Assembly: GCF_020176715.1 (NCBI RefSeq)
Contig: NZ_JAIVMF010000005.1
Coordinates: forward strand, 62,001 to 126,000
DNA: 64,000 nt
Reading direction: 5' to 3'
Source: Stappia stellulata
GTDB lineage: Bacteria; Pseudomonadota; Alphaproteobacteria; Rhizobiales; Stappiaceae
Below, in pieces: positions 57,466-64,000 of this stretch (positions are counted from its first letter, which is position 1; each line of letters starts with the position of its first letter). The translations under genes were made by a program, and so were the position numbers. Under the pieces are notes generated by a model, which made no database searches, was not told the origin of the DNA, and worked only from the letters and a program-made list of their open reading frames with translations.

Positions 57466-58244
57466 GCCGCCTCCGGGGCGTCGGGCGGCTCCATCGCGCC
57501 GGTCATGATCGCGACCGCGTCCGACATGGAATAGTCGGACGGGCGGATCACCGCGATCCGTCGTCCGAGCCGGTGGATGTGGATGCGGTCGGCGACCTCG
57601 AAGACATGCGGCATATTGTGGGAGATCAGCACGATGGGAAGGCCGCGGGCCTTCACGTCGCGGATGAGTTCCAGCACCCGCCGGCTTTCCTTCACGCCGA
57701 GGGCTGCCGTCGGTTCGTCCATGATGACGACCTTGGAGCCGAAGGCGGCGGCACGGGCCACCGCCACCCCCTGGCGCTGGCCGCCCGACAGCGTCTCGAC
57801 GGCCTGGTTGATGTTCTGGATGGTCATCAGGCCAAGCTCGGACAGCTTGTCGCGGGCGATGCGCTCCATTTCCTTGCGGTCGAGCTTGCGGAAGATCTTC
57901 CCCATGAGGCCCGGCGCGCGCAATTCGCGGCCCATGAACAGATTGTCGGCGATGGAAAGCGCCGGCGACAGGGCGAGGTTCTGGTAGACGGTCTCGATGC
58001 CGGCGTCGCGCGCGCGCATCGGCGAGGTGAAATGCACCGGCTTGCCCTCCAGGCGGATTTCGCCGGCGTCCGGCGTGACCGCGCCGGAGATCGCCTTGAT
58101 GAGGGTCGACTTGCCCGCGCCATTGTCGCCGATCACGGCGAGCACTTCGCCCGGATAGAGATCGAAGTCGGTGCGGTCGAGGGCGACGACGCGTCCGTAG
58201 CGCTTGACCAGGCCACGGGCGGTGAGAACGGGTTCGCGGGTCAT
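57462..58244 (-). CDS. frcA: Sugar ABC transporter ATP-binding protein (FrcA-like)
   Basis: A 260-residue single-domain ATPase, unlike the double-length RbsA/XylG forms. Walker A is IGDNGAGKSTLIKAISG (about residues 36-52), the signature LSGGQRQGVAVARAA near 148, Walker B VVIMDEPTAALGVKESRR near 165, and the H-loop LISHNMPHVFEVADRI near 206. Single-domain length fits the FrcA fructose ATPase of Sinorhizobium. Start overlaps the permease gene by four bases; stop overlaps frcK by four. Confidence 0.9.
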   Translation of the reverse strand: MTREPVLTARGLVKRYGRVVALDRTDFDLYPGEVLAVIGDNGAGKSTLIKAISGAVTPDAGEIRLEGKPVHFTSPMRARDAGIETVYQNLALSPALSIADNLFMGRELRAPGLMGKIFRKLDRKEMERIARDKLSELGLMTIQNINQAVETLSGGQRQGVAVARAAAFGSKVVIMDEPTAALGVKESRRVLELIRDVKARGLPIVLISHNMPHVFEVADRIHIHRLGRRIAVIRPSDYSMSDAVAIMTGAMEPPDAPEAA

Positions 58245-59317
58245 GCGGCCACCTTTCGGATCCATTGGTCGATGGCAACGGCGACGATGATCAGCACGCC
58301 GATCAGGAGATAGGTCCACTGCGGATCGGTGCCGATCAGCCTGAGGCCGAGGGAGAACACGCCGACGATCAGCGCGCCGAACAGCATGCCGAGTACGGAG
58401 CCGCGTCCGCCGAAGAGCGAGATGCCGCCGATCACCACGGCGGTGATCGATTCGATGTTGGTGAACTGGCCGGTCGTCGGCGACACCGAGCCGAGGCGGC
58501 CGATCATCACCCAGCCGGCCAGCGCGCAAATCAGTCCGGCGAGCGTATAGACCGAGATCCGCATCCGCGCGACGCGCACGCCGGCAAGCTCGGCCGCGTC
58601 CGGATCGTCGCCGATCGCCATGACATGGCGGCCCCAGGCGGTGTGGTTGAGCGCGTAGTTCAGCACCAGCACCAGAACAAACAGCGCGATCACGCCATAG
58701 GTGAAGATGGCGCCGCCGATGTTGAACTTTTCGCCGAAGAACTGGAGGATCGGCGCCTGGGCCTCGATGTCCTGGCTGCGAATGGTCTCGTTGGCTGAAA
58801 AGAGGAAGTTGGTGGCCAGCACGATCTGCCACATGCCGAGCGTGACGATGAAGGGCGGCAGGCGCATGATCGCGACCAGAGCGCCGTTGATGAAGCCGCA
58901 GAGCGCGCCGCAGGCGAGGCCGCACAGCACCGCGATTTCCGGGGGAAGCCCGTAGCGGAAGGTGAACTGGCCCATCACCACGGACGACAGCACCATGATC
59001 GCGCCCACCGACAGGTCGATGCCGGCGGTGAGGATCACCAGCGACTGGGCGCAACCGACGATGCCGACGATGGCGACCTGTTGCAGGATCAGGGTGAGGG
59101 CGAAGGGCGAGAAGAATTTCGACCCCAGCAAAAGGCCGAAGATGGCAACCGAAATGACCAGCACGATCAGCGGCACGAATTCGGGCCGTGCATGCAGCTT
59201 GTGCTGGATCGTGTCGAGCAGCGAGCGGCCGTGTCCGTCAAAGGTCGCGACGTCGCCGGACTTGCCTGCGAGCCCGTCCTCGTAACGCTCGGCGTCGCGT
59301 GCGTCCCCTTCGCTCAT
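58241..59317 (-). CDS. frcC: Sugar ABC transporter permease (FrcC-like)
   Basis: A 358-residue RbsC-type inner-membrane permease with about ten helices. The family pattern QSLVILTAGIDLSVGAIMVLSS (about residues 110-131) is present, as is the coupling region RHVMAIGDDPDAAELAGVRVARMRISVYTLAG, which contacts the ATPase. The first about 55 residues are cytoplasmic and charged. ATG 59317 follows GGGAGGGG. A 9-base-pair hairpin sits between it and frcB. Confidence 0.9.
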   Translation of the reverse strand: MSEGDARDAERYEDGLAGKSGDVATFDGHGRSLLDTIQHKLHARPEFVPLIVLVISVAIFGLLLGSKFFSPFALTLILQQVAIVGIVGCAQSLVILTAGIDLSVGAIMVLSSVVMGQFTFRYGLPPEIAVLCGLACGALCGFINGALVAIMRLPPFIVTLGMWQIVLATNFLFSANETIRSQDIEAQAPILQFFGEKFNIGGAIFTYGVIALFVLVLVLNYALNHTAWGRHVMAIGDDPDAAELAGVRVARMRISVYTLAGLICALAGWVMIGRLGSVSPTTGQFTNIESITAVVIGGISLFGGRGSVLGMLFGALIVGVFSLGLRLIGTDPQWTYLLIGVLIIVAVAIDQWIRKVAA

Positions 59318-59367
59318 GGTGTCCCCTCCCAAAGACCGCCGGCTTTCCGGCATTTCCTCCCAGGATG

Positions 59368-59395
59368 CGCGGGGCGACGGTGGTCGCGCCCCGCG
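59368..59395. promoter_or_regulatory. Intercistronic hairpin between frcB and frcC
   Basis: CGCGGGGCG (59368-59376) and CGCCCCGCG (59387-59395) are perfect complements with a 10-base loop and no T-run. Such hairpins often protect the binding-protein mRNA from 3' decay, giving more binding protein than permease. Confidence 0.6.
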
Positions 59396-59428
59396 TCCGT
59401 GTGCTCAAGGCCTAGTCGGCGCTGGCGA

Positions 59429-60445
59429 TCAGCCCCAGCACTTGTCCAGGCCTTCCTTGGTGTCGATGGACGGCACGCCCTCGGCCGGCTTGTCGGTCAC
59501 GAGCGCGACGCCCGTGTCGAAGAAGGCCTTGCCCGGCGTCGGCTCGGGCTTCTTGCCGGCGTCGGCATAGGCCTTGATCGCCTCGATGCCGAGGGAGGCC
59601 ATCAGCAGCGGATATTGCTGCGACGTGGCGCCGATGACGCCTTCCGCGACATTCTTCACGCCCGGGCAGCCGCCGTCGACCGAGACGATCAGCACGTCGT
59701 TCTCGCGGCCCATCGCCTTCAGCGCCTCATAGGCTCCGGCGGCGGCCGGCTCGTTGATGGTGTAGACGACGTTGATGGTCGGATCCTTGGTGAGAAGGTT
59801 CTCCATCGCCGTGCGCCCGCCTTCCTCGTTGCCGGCGGTGACATCGTGGCCGACGATGCGCGGGTCGTCCTCGTCGCCCCAGCGGTTCGGATCCTTCACG
59901 TCGATGCCGAAGCCGGTCATGAAGCCCTGGTCGCGCAACACGCCGACGGAGGGCTGGCTGACGGCGAGGTCGAGCATGGCGATGCGCGCATTGGCGGCCT
60001 CGTCGCCGAGCGAGGCGGCGGCCCATTGGCCGATGAGTTCGCCGGCCTTGAAGTTGTCGGTCGCGAATGTCGCGTCGGCCGCGTCGATCGGCTCCAGCGG
60101 GGTGTCGAGGGCAATCACCAGAATCCCGGCATCACGGGCCTGGCGAACGCTGTCGACAATGGCCTTGGTGTCGGAGGCGGTGATCAGGATGCCCTTGGCG
60201 CCATCGGCGATGCAGGTCTCGATGGCCGCGACCTGCGCGTCGTGGTCGCCGTCGATCCGCCCCGCATAGGACTTGAGCGTCATGCCGAGTTCTTCCGCCT
60301 TGGCGGTGGCGCCTTCCTTCATCTTCACGAAGAACGGATTGGTGTCCGTCTTGGTGATCAGGCAGGCATTGGTTTCCGAGGCGAGCGCCGGCGTGGCACC
60401 CGCGGCTGCGATGATCGTTCCGGCAAGCATCAGTTTGCGTAGCAT
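59429..60445 (-). CDS. frcB: Fructose/sugar ABC transporter substrate-binding protein (FrcB-like)
   Basis: A 338-residue periplasmic binding protein of the LacI-like (Peripla_BP_4) fold. The signal peptide is [22 protein letters not shown]. The mature part begins [24 protein letters not shown] and has [32 protein letters not shown] and [20 protein letters not shown]. Sequence and order match Sinorhizobium FrcB for fructose, mannose and ribose, but the exact sugar needs testing. ATG 60445 follows GGGAGGAGACTGAC. Confidence 0.88.
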   Translation of the reverse strand: MLRKLMLAGTIIAAAGATPALASETNACLITKTDTNPFFVKMKEGATAKAEELGMTLKSYAGRIDGDHDAQVAAIETCIADGAKGILITASDTKAIVDSVRQARDAGILVIALDTPLEPIDAADATFATDNFKAGELIGQWAAASLGDEAANARIAMLDLAVSQPSVGVLRDQGFMTGFGIDVKDPNRWGDEDDPRIVGHDVTAGNEEGGRTAMENLLTKDPTINVVYTINEPAAAGAYEALKAMGRENDVLIVSVDGGCPGVKNVAEGVIGATSQQYPLLMASLGIEAIKAYADAGKKPEPTPGKAFFDTGVALVTDKPAEGVPSIDTKEGLDKCWG

Positions 60446-60511
60446 GTCAGTCTCCTCCCAATGGTCGTTTGACCCGGCTGGTCCTCCCCCGGCGTATCCG
60501 GATGGAGGTCG

Positions 60512-61795
60512 TCAGGTGCCGCCGACCGCCGCATGCGGTTGATCCGCATGTCGTGGCCGGGCTGCACCCTGTTTCGCCCCGCGTCCGGTCAGGATGGCGG
60601 TCCGTGGCGAATAGTTGAAAAAGATCGGCAGGTTGGCAGCTCCCGCCGCCCCCGCGTCGGATCCGAAGGAGCCGCGTTGCAGGCGCGGCGGGTAGCGCGC
60701 CTCCGGGGCGGCGGCCTCGAGGGCTTCTGCAAGATCGGCAAGCAGGCGGTCCGCCAGTCCGCCGTCGATGTCGAAGTCGATCACCACCAGCGGGACATCG
60801 AGGAGCGAGATTGCCGACCAGACGGCCGGTGCCAGGGCCGCGACGCAGTCATCGAGCCATTCGTCGACGGCGGGGTGCCCGGTCTCGACGGCAAGCTCGA
60901 GGTCGCCGCGCGTTTCCGCGTCCACGCCGTGATGGGCGAGGTGGCGCTTGAGGGCGGAAAGCGATGCGCGGGTCAGCAGGATGTCCATCTCGCCGCGCGG
61001 CCGTGGCGCGGAGGCGAGCCGGCTGGGCGGAACCGGGATCATCGCGACATCGCCGGCGTTGCCGTTGACGCCCTTGAGGCAGTCGCCTCCGGTGACGACG
61101 CCGCCGCCAATCGCCGGTCCGAGAAACAGATAGAGGAAATCGTCTGCAAGCCGGCCGGCCCCGGAAAAGAGCTCGGCGATGGCGGCGGCCGTCCCGTCGT
61201 TTTCGGACAAGACGGGATAGGAGATGGCCTCCTCCAGCAAGGCCTTGAAGTCGACCTCGTCCCAGCGGCGGAAGGCTTCGACCGGAAGCCCGAGTTCGCG
61301 CAGCCAGGCGCCGAGGTTGAAGGGCATTGCCAGCCCGACGCCGGCGATGCGGTCGTGTTCTTCCGGCTCGATCAGCTTGAGCAGGGTGTCGATGTCGCCG
61401 GCCACGAGTTCGACGGCGCGCTCGGGGGTCGGCAGGAACCGGTCGTGCGACTGGCGGCCGATGATGCGGCCCGAGAAATCGGCCAGCACCGTTTCGATCG
61501 AGGTCCGGTCGAGACGCACGCCGAAGCCGTAGGCGCCGGAGGGGGCGATCCGCAGCATGGTCGCCGGCTGGCCGCGCCCGCCATCGTGGCGCTTGCCGAG
61601 GGTGTCGATCAGCCCGGCCGCCGAGAGCTCCTGGATGATGCCGCCAATCGCCGCGTTGGTGAGTTGGGCAAGCCGCGCGAGATCCGCCTTGGAGGCCTCG
61701 CCGACGCGCCGCAGGGCCTGAAGCACGATACGTTCATTGTAACGGCGCAGTTGTGCCGAATTGGATCCTTGACCGACGCGCGGGCGAACTGGCAC
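60512..61795 (-). CDS. frcR: ROK-family transcriptional regulator (FrcR-like)
   Basis: A 427-residue repressor-type ROK protein. An N-terminal winged helix (SAQLRRYNERIVLQALRRVGEASKADLARLAQLTNAAIGGIIQEL, about residues 12-56) binds DNA. The ROK sugar-binding domain follows, with LSENDGTAAAIAELFSGAG and YLFLGPAIGGGVVTGGDCLKGVNGNAGDVAMIPV. The zinc-binding CxCGxxGC motif of classic ROK proteins is absent here. GTG 61795 follows GGGAGGG; GTG 61849 would add 18 residues. Directly upstream of frcB on the same strand, 66 bases apart, so it probably controls its own operon. Confidence 0.88.
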   Translation of the reverse strand: MPVRPRVGQGSNSAQLRRYNERIVLQALRRVGEASKADLARLAQLTNAAIGGIIQELSAAGLIDTLGKRHDGGRGQPATMLRIAPSGAYGFGVRLDRTSIETVLADFSGRIIGRQSHDRFLPTPERAVELVAGDIDTLLKLIEPEEHDRIAGVGLAMPFNLGAWLRELGLPVEAFRRWDEVDFKALLEEAISYPVLSENDGTAAAIAELFSGAGRLADDFLYLFLGPAIGGGVVTGGDCLKGVNGNAGDVAMIPVPPSRLASAPRPRGEMDILLTRASLSALKRHLAHHGVDAETRGDLELAVETGHPAVDEWLDDCVAALAPAVWSAISLLDVPLVVIDFDIDGGLADRLLADLAEALEAAAPEARYPPRLQRGSFGSDAGAAGAANLPIFFNYSPRTAILTGRGAKQGAARPRHADQPHAAVGGT

Positions 61796-61860
61796 GATTT
61801 TGGTCCCTCCCTCGCGGCTGTAACCGCGGCCGGGTGTCCATTCTGCCACCCGATCTCCAA

Positions 61861-61885
61861 TTTAATTTATCTGATTTAATTAATC
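61861..61885. promoter_or_regulatory. AT-rich operator-like region upstream of frcR
   Basis: TTTAATTTATCTGATTTAATTAATC is almost pure A/T within GC-rich DNA and contains ATTTAAT-like direct and inverted elements. It lies 66 bases upstream of frcR in the 296-base divergent region to ade. The shared ATTTAA core with 54951-54964 suggests the same regulator. The rest of 61886-62090 shows nothing else. Confidence 0.5.
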
Positions 61886-62090
61886 ATCGACAGGCCGCGT
61901 CTGTCAAATGCATTCGTTGCTGCGCTGCGGCGAGACCGGTGGAAACGGACGTAGCGGAAGGTGGCTCACCTGTGGGCGAGGCTTCGCGGCGGTGGCGCGA
62001 CGCCGCGCTTGCGTGTCATGGTTGGTGCCGCGCCGGCGGTTCCGCGGCCGTGCCCGGCGCCCGTTTTCCTTTCCCGCAACGGAGACCTCC

Positions 62091-63812
62091 ATGCCGGACA
62101 CCGCCGATACGCAAGCGTTTCTCACCCGTGCCATTGCCGCCGGGCGCGGCGAGGTCCCGGCCGATCTGGTGATCCGCAATGCGCGGCTTTTTTCGGTCAT
62201 GGACGGATCGGTTACGGACACCGACATCGCCATCGTGGGCAACCGGATCGTCGGCACGCATGCGCGCTATCGCGGCGAGCGCGAGATCGATGCCGGTGGC
62301 CGCATGGTCGTTCCAGGCTTCATCGATACACATCTGCATGTGGAATCCTCGCTGGTCACGCCGCTGGAGTTCGACCGTTGCGTGCTGCCGCATGGCGTGA
62401 CGACGGCGATCTGCGATCCGCATGAGATCGCCAATGTGCTCGGCGTCGAGGGCATTCGCTATTTTCTCGACGCGTCGGAACGCATGGTGATGGACCTCAG
62501 GGTCAATCTGTCGTCCTGCGTTCCGGCAACGGCCTTCGAGACCGCCGGCGCACGGCTCGAGATCGGCGATCTGGAGCCGTTGCGGTCGCATCCCCAGGTG
62601 ATCGGCCTGGCGGAATTCATGAATTTCCCCGGCGTGCTCAATCGCGACCCGGCGGTGATCGCGAAGCTTGCCGCCTTCCAGGAGGGGCATATCGACGGCC
62701 ACGCGCCGCTGGTGACGGGGCTCGACCTCAACGGCTATCTCGCCGCCCGGATCCGCACCGACCATGAGGCGACAACGGCCCAAGAGGCGCGCGAAAAGCT
62801 CGCCAAGGGCATGAGCGTGCTGATCCGCGAGGGGTCGGTGTCGAAGGACCTGGAGGCGCTGGCGGAGATCCTGACCCCGGATACGGCGTCCTTCGTGTGC
62901 CTGTGCACCGACGACCGCAATCCCCTCGACATCGCCGAGGAAGGCCATCTCGACAGCATGATCCGCCGGCTGATCGCGCGCGGCGCGCGGCCGCAGGACG
63001 CCTATCGCGCGGCGAGCTGGTCGGCGGCCGTGGCCTTCGGCCTGCGCGACCGGGGGCTGGTCGCGCCGGGGTGGCGGGCGGACCTCGTGCTGCTCGACGA
63101 TCTGGAAGAGTGTCGCGTGCATTCGGTGATCGCCGCCGGTCGCCCGGTGGATGATGCGGCGTTTGCCGGCCGCGCGCCGCTTGCGCCGGTCGGGCTGACG
63201 AGCGTGCATCTGCGCAAGATTTCGGCTGAGGACTTTCGCGTTCCGGCCGATGCTGCGAACGAGCGGGCGGTGATCGGTGTCGTGCCGGGGCGGATCATCA
63301 CGGAGCGGTTGAGCCGCTCGCTGCCGGTCGAGGCGGGGGCGGTCGCAGCCGATCCGGCGCAGGATGTCGCCAAGGTCGCGGTGGTGGAGCGCCACGGACG
63401 CACCGGGGGCATCGGCCGCGGCTTCGTCTCCGGCTTCGGCCTGACGCGCGGCGCCATTGCCTCGTCGGTGGGTCATGACAGCCACAATATCTGCGTGGTC
63501 GGGGTGGACGATGCGGCGATGGCGATTGCCGTCAACCGCATCGCAGACCTGCAGGGCGGGTTCGTCGTCGCCGATGAAACGGGCGTGACGGCGGAGCTCG
63601 CGCTTCCGGTTGCCGGCCTGATGAGCGTGGAGCCCTTCGAGACGGTGCGGCATGCGCTGGAGGAACTGCGCGCGGCGGCGCGGGCGCTGGGCTGCACGCT
63701 CGACGAGCCGTTCCTGCAGGTCGCCTTCCTGCCGCTTCCGGTGATCCCGCACCTCAAGATCACCGACAAGGGGATGTTCGACGTCGACCGTTTCGCGCTG
63801 CTGGATTCCTGA
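62091..63812 (+). CDS. ade: Adenine deaminase
   Basis: Converts adenine to hypoxanthine and ammonia, part of purine salvage. A 573-residue amidohydrolase with the metal-binding start [24 protein letters not shown] (about residues 72-95), the [17 protein letters not shown] block near 105, and the active-site segment [21 protein letters not shown] near 265. The C-terminal domain ([25 protein letters not shown]) is typical of bacterial Ade. ATG 62091 follows CGGAGACCTCC; the frame extends to 61908 but is not conserved there. Divergent from frcR. Confidence 0.93.
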   Translation: MPDTADTQAFLTRAIAAGRGEVPADLVIRNARLFSVMDGSVTDTDIAIVGNRIVGTHARYRGEREIDAGGRMVVPGFIDTHLHVESSLVTPLEFDRCVLPHGVTTAICDPHEIANVLGVEGIRYFLDASERMVMDLRVNLSSCVPATAFETAGARLEIGDLEPLRSHPQVIGLAEFMNFPGVLNRDPAVIAKLAAFQEGHIDGHAPLVTGLDLNGYLAARIRTDHEATTAQEAREKLAKGMSVLIREGSVSKDLEALAEILTPDTASFVCLCTDDRNPLDIAEEGHLDSMIRRLIARGARPQDAYRAASWSAAVAFGLRDRGLVAPGWRADLVLLDDLEECRVHSVIAAGRPVDDAAFAGRAPLAPVGLTSVHLRKISAEDFRVPADAANERAVIGVVPGRIITERLSRSLPVEAGAVAADPAQDVAKVAVVERHGRTGGIGRGFVSGFGLTRGAIASSVGHDSHNICVVGVDDAAMAIAVNRIADLQGGFVVADETGVTAELALPVAGLMSVEPFETVRHALEELRAAARALGCTLDEPFLQVAFLPLPVIPHLKITDKGMFDVDRFALLDS

Positions 63813-63912
63813 CCCGATCCCGCACGGCGCACGCCGCGCAACAGCCGACAGGGATTGGAACCGGGCCGGCGATGCTTATCTGAAGGGGATGCGGATGTCG
63901 GCCGACCGCATT

Positions 63913-63932
63913 TTCCGTTGACGTAAACGGAA
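63913..63932. promoter_or_regulatory. Inverted repeat upstream of the last partial gene
   Basis: TTCCGTT (63913-63919) and AACGGAA (63926-63932) are perfect complements around GACGTA. The site contains GACGTAAACGG, like sites bound by MerR-type regulators of branched-chain acyl-CoA catabolism (LiuR). It overlaps the ribosome binding area of the following frame. The stretch 63813-63912 shows nothing else. Confidence 0.4.
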
Positions 63933-63941
63933 GGCTTGGTC

Positions 63942-64000
63942 ATGTTTCTTGCGCGCGGCGCCGGGGGAGACGGCGGTTTGCGCAAGAAAGAACAGTCAGG
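63942..64000 (+). CDS. Start of an unidentified gene
   Basis: ATG 63942 is preceded by GGAAGG and opens the frame MFLARGAGGDGGLRKKEQS, which runs off the window end. The visible 19 residues match no family I know. The ribosome binding site and the inverted repeat just upstream support a real start. Confidence 0.4.
   Translation, partial: MFLARGAGGDGGLRKKEQS

Noticed and set aside
62016-63752. Long minus-strand frame over ade
   Set aside because: Antisense shadow; the plus-strand adenine deaminase is intact.

Overview
This window is a GC-rich stretch of bacterial chromosome, packed with housekeeping genes. Several features place it in the Alphaproteobacteria, most likely the Hyphomicrobiales (rhizobia and relatives). 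These are a circularly permuted two-piece tmRNA gene, an alphaproteobacterial SspB followed by DUF4169 and ribbon-helix-helix genes, DUF1127 and DUF2065 genes, a FrcRBCAK-type fructose uptake operon, an Entner-Doudoroff gene set, and peptide-leader control of branched-chain amino acid genes. I see no insertion sequence, prophage, CRISPR array, toxin-antitoxin pair or defence island. The exact genus cannot be read from the sequence.

Layout. 1-8.8 kb: a CPA1-type cation/proton antiporter, prmA, a DUF1127 protein, an aminopeptidase P, a phytanoyl-CoA-dioxygenase-like protein, a CLC chloride channel with CBS domains, and a small thioesterase. 9-16 kb: a D-lactate/glycolate-type FAD oxidase, a giant AsmA-family protein that probably starts at CTG, and the convergent sspB-DUF4169-RHH set followed by the permuted tmRNA. 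16.2-22.6 kb: a YHS-domain exported protein, thyA, a YadGH-like ABC exporter, a PAS-like orphan, an OmpA-type protein, a cysteine-rich exported protein, agmatinase and tRNA-Lys(CTT). 22.8-28 kb: the branched-chain amino acid block, with a leader peptide and attenuator, ilvI, a small membrane-protein gene, ilvH, a leucine-rich leader peptide and leuA. 28-35 kb: an acetyltransferase, miaA and serB (divergent), then hflK-hflC-DUF2065-degP. 35-42 kb: a flavin amine oxidase, the glutathione-dependent formaldehyde oxidation genes (class III ADH, then XRE-GNAT-S-formylglutathione hydrolase joined by ATGA overlaps), folA, ilvC and a TetR regulator with a palindrome upstream. 42-49 kb: a PhzF protein, a short-chain dehydrogenase, a TrhO-like rhodanese without its usual cysteine-rich tail, an SMP-30/gluconolactonase, a single-domain response regulator, divergent lrp and ald, and two tandem paralogous glycine-zipper lipoproteins. 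49-64 kb: pgi, a Na/Ca exchanger, and the fructose/Entner-Doudoroff locus (ROK regulator, frcB, frcC, frcA, frcK, zwf, edd, eda, all on the minus strand), then adenine deaminase on the plus strand.

How the genes work together. The clearest metabolic unit is the 49-62 kb locus. Fructose is imported by FrcBCA, phosphorylated by FrcK, isomerised by Pgi, oxidised by Zwf, and split by Edd and Eda into pyruvate and glyceraldehyde 3-phosphate. Only 6-phosphogluconolactonase is missing from the cluster. The second unit is branched-chain amino acid synthesis (ilvIH, leuA, ilvC). Two of its transcripts begin with short peptides rich in Leu/Ile/Val codons, which points to ribosome-mediated attenuation.

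No large unknown system is evident. The least explained items are the membrane-protein gene between ilvI and ilvH, the XRE/GNAT pair inside the formaldehyde operon, the cysteine-rich exported protein upstream of the OmpA gene, and the AT-rich operator-like sites around the fructose/ED locus.
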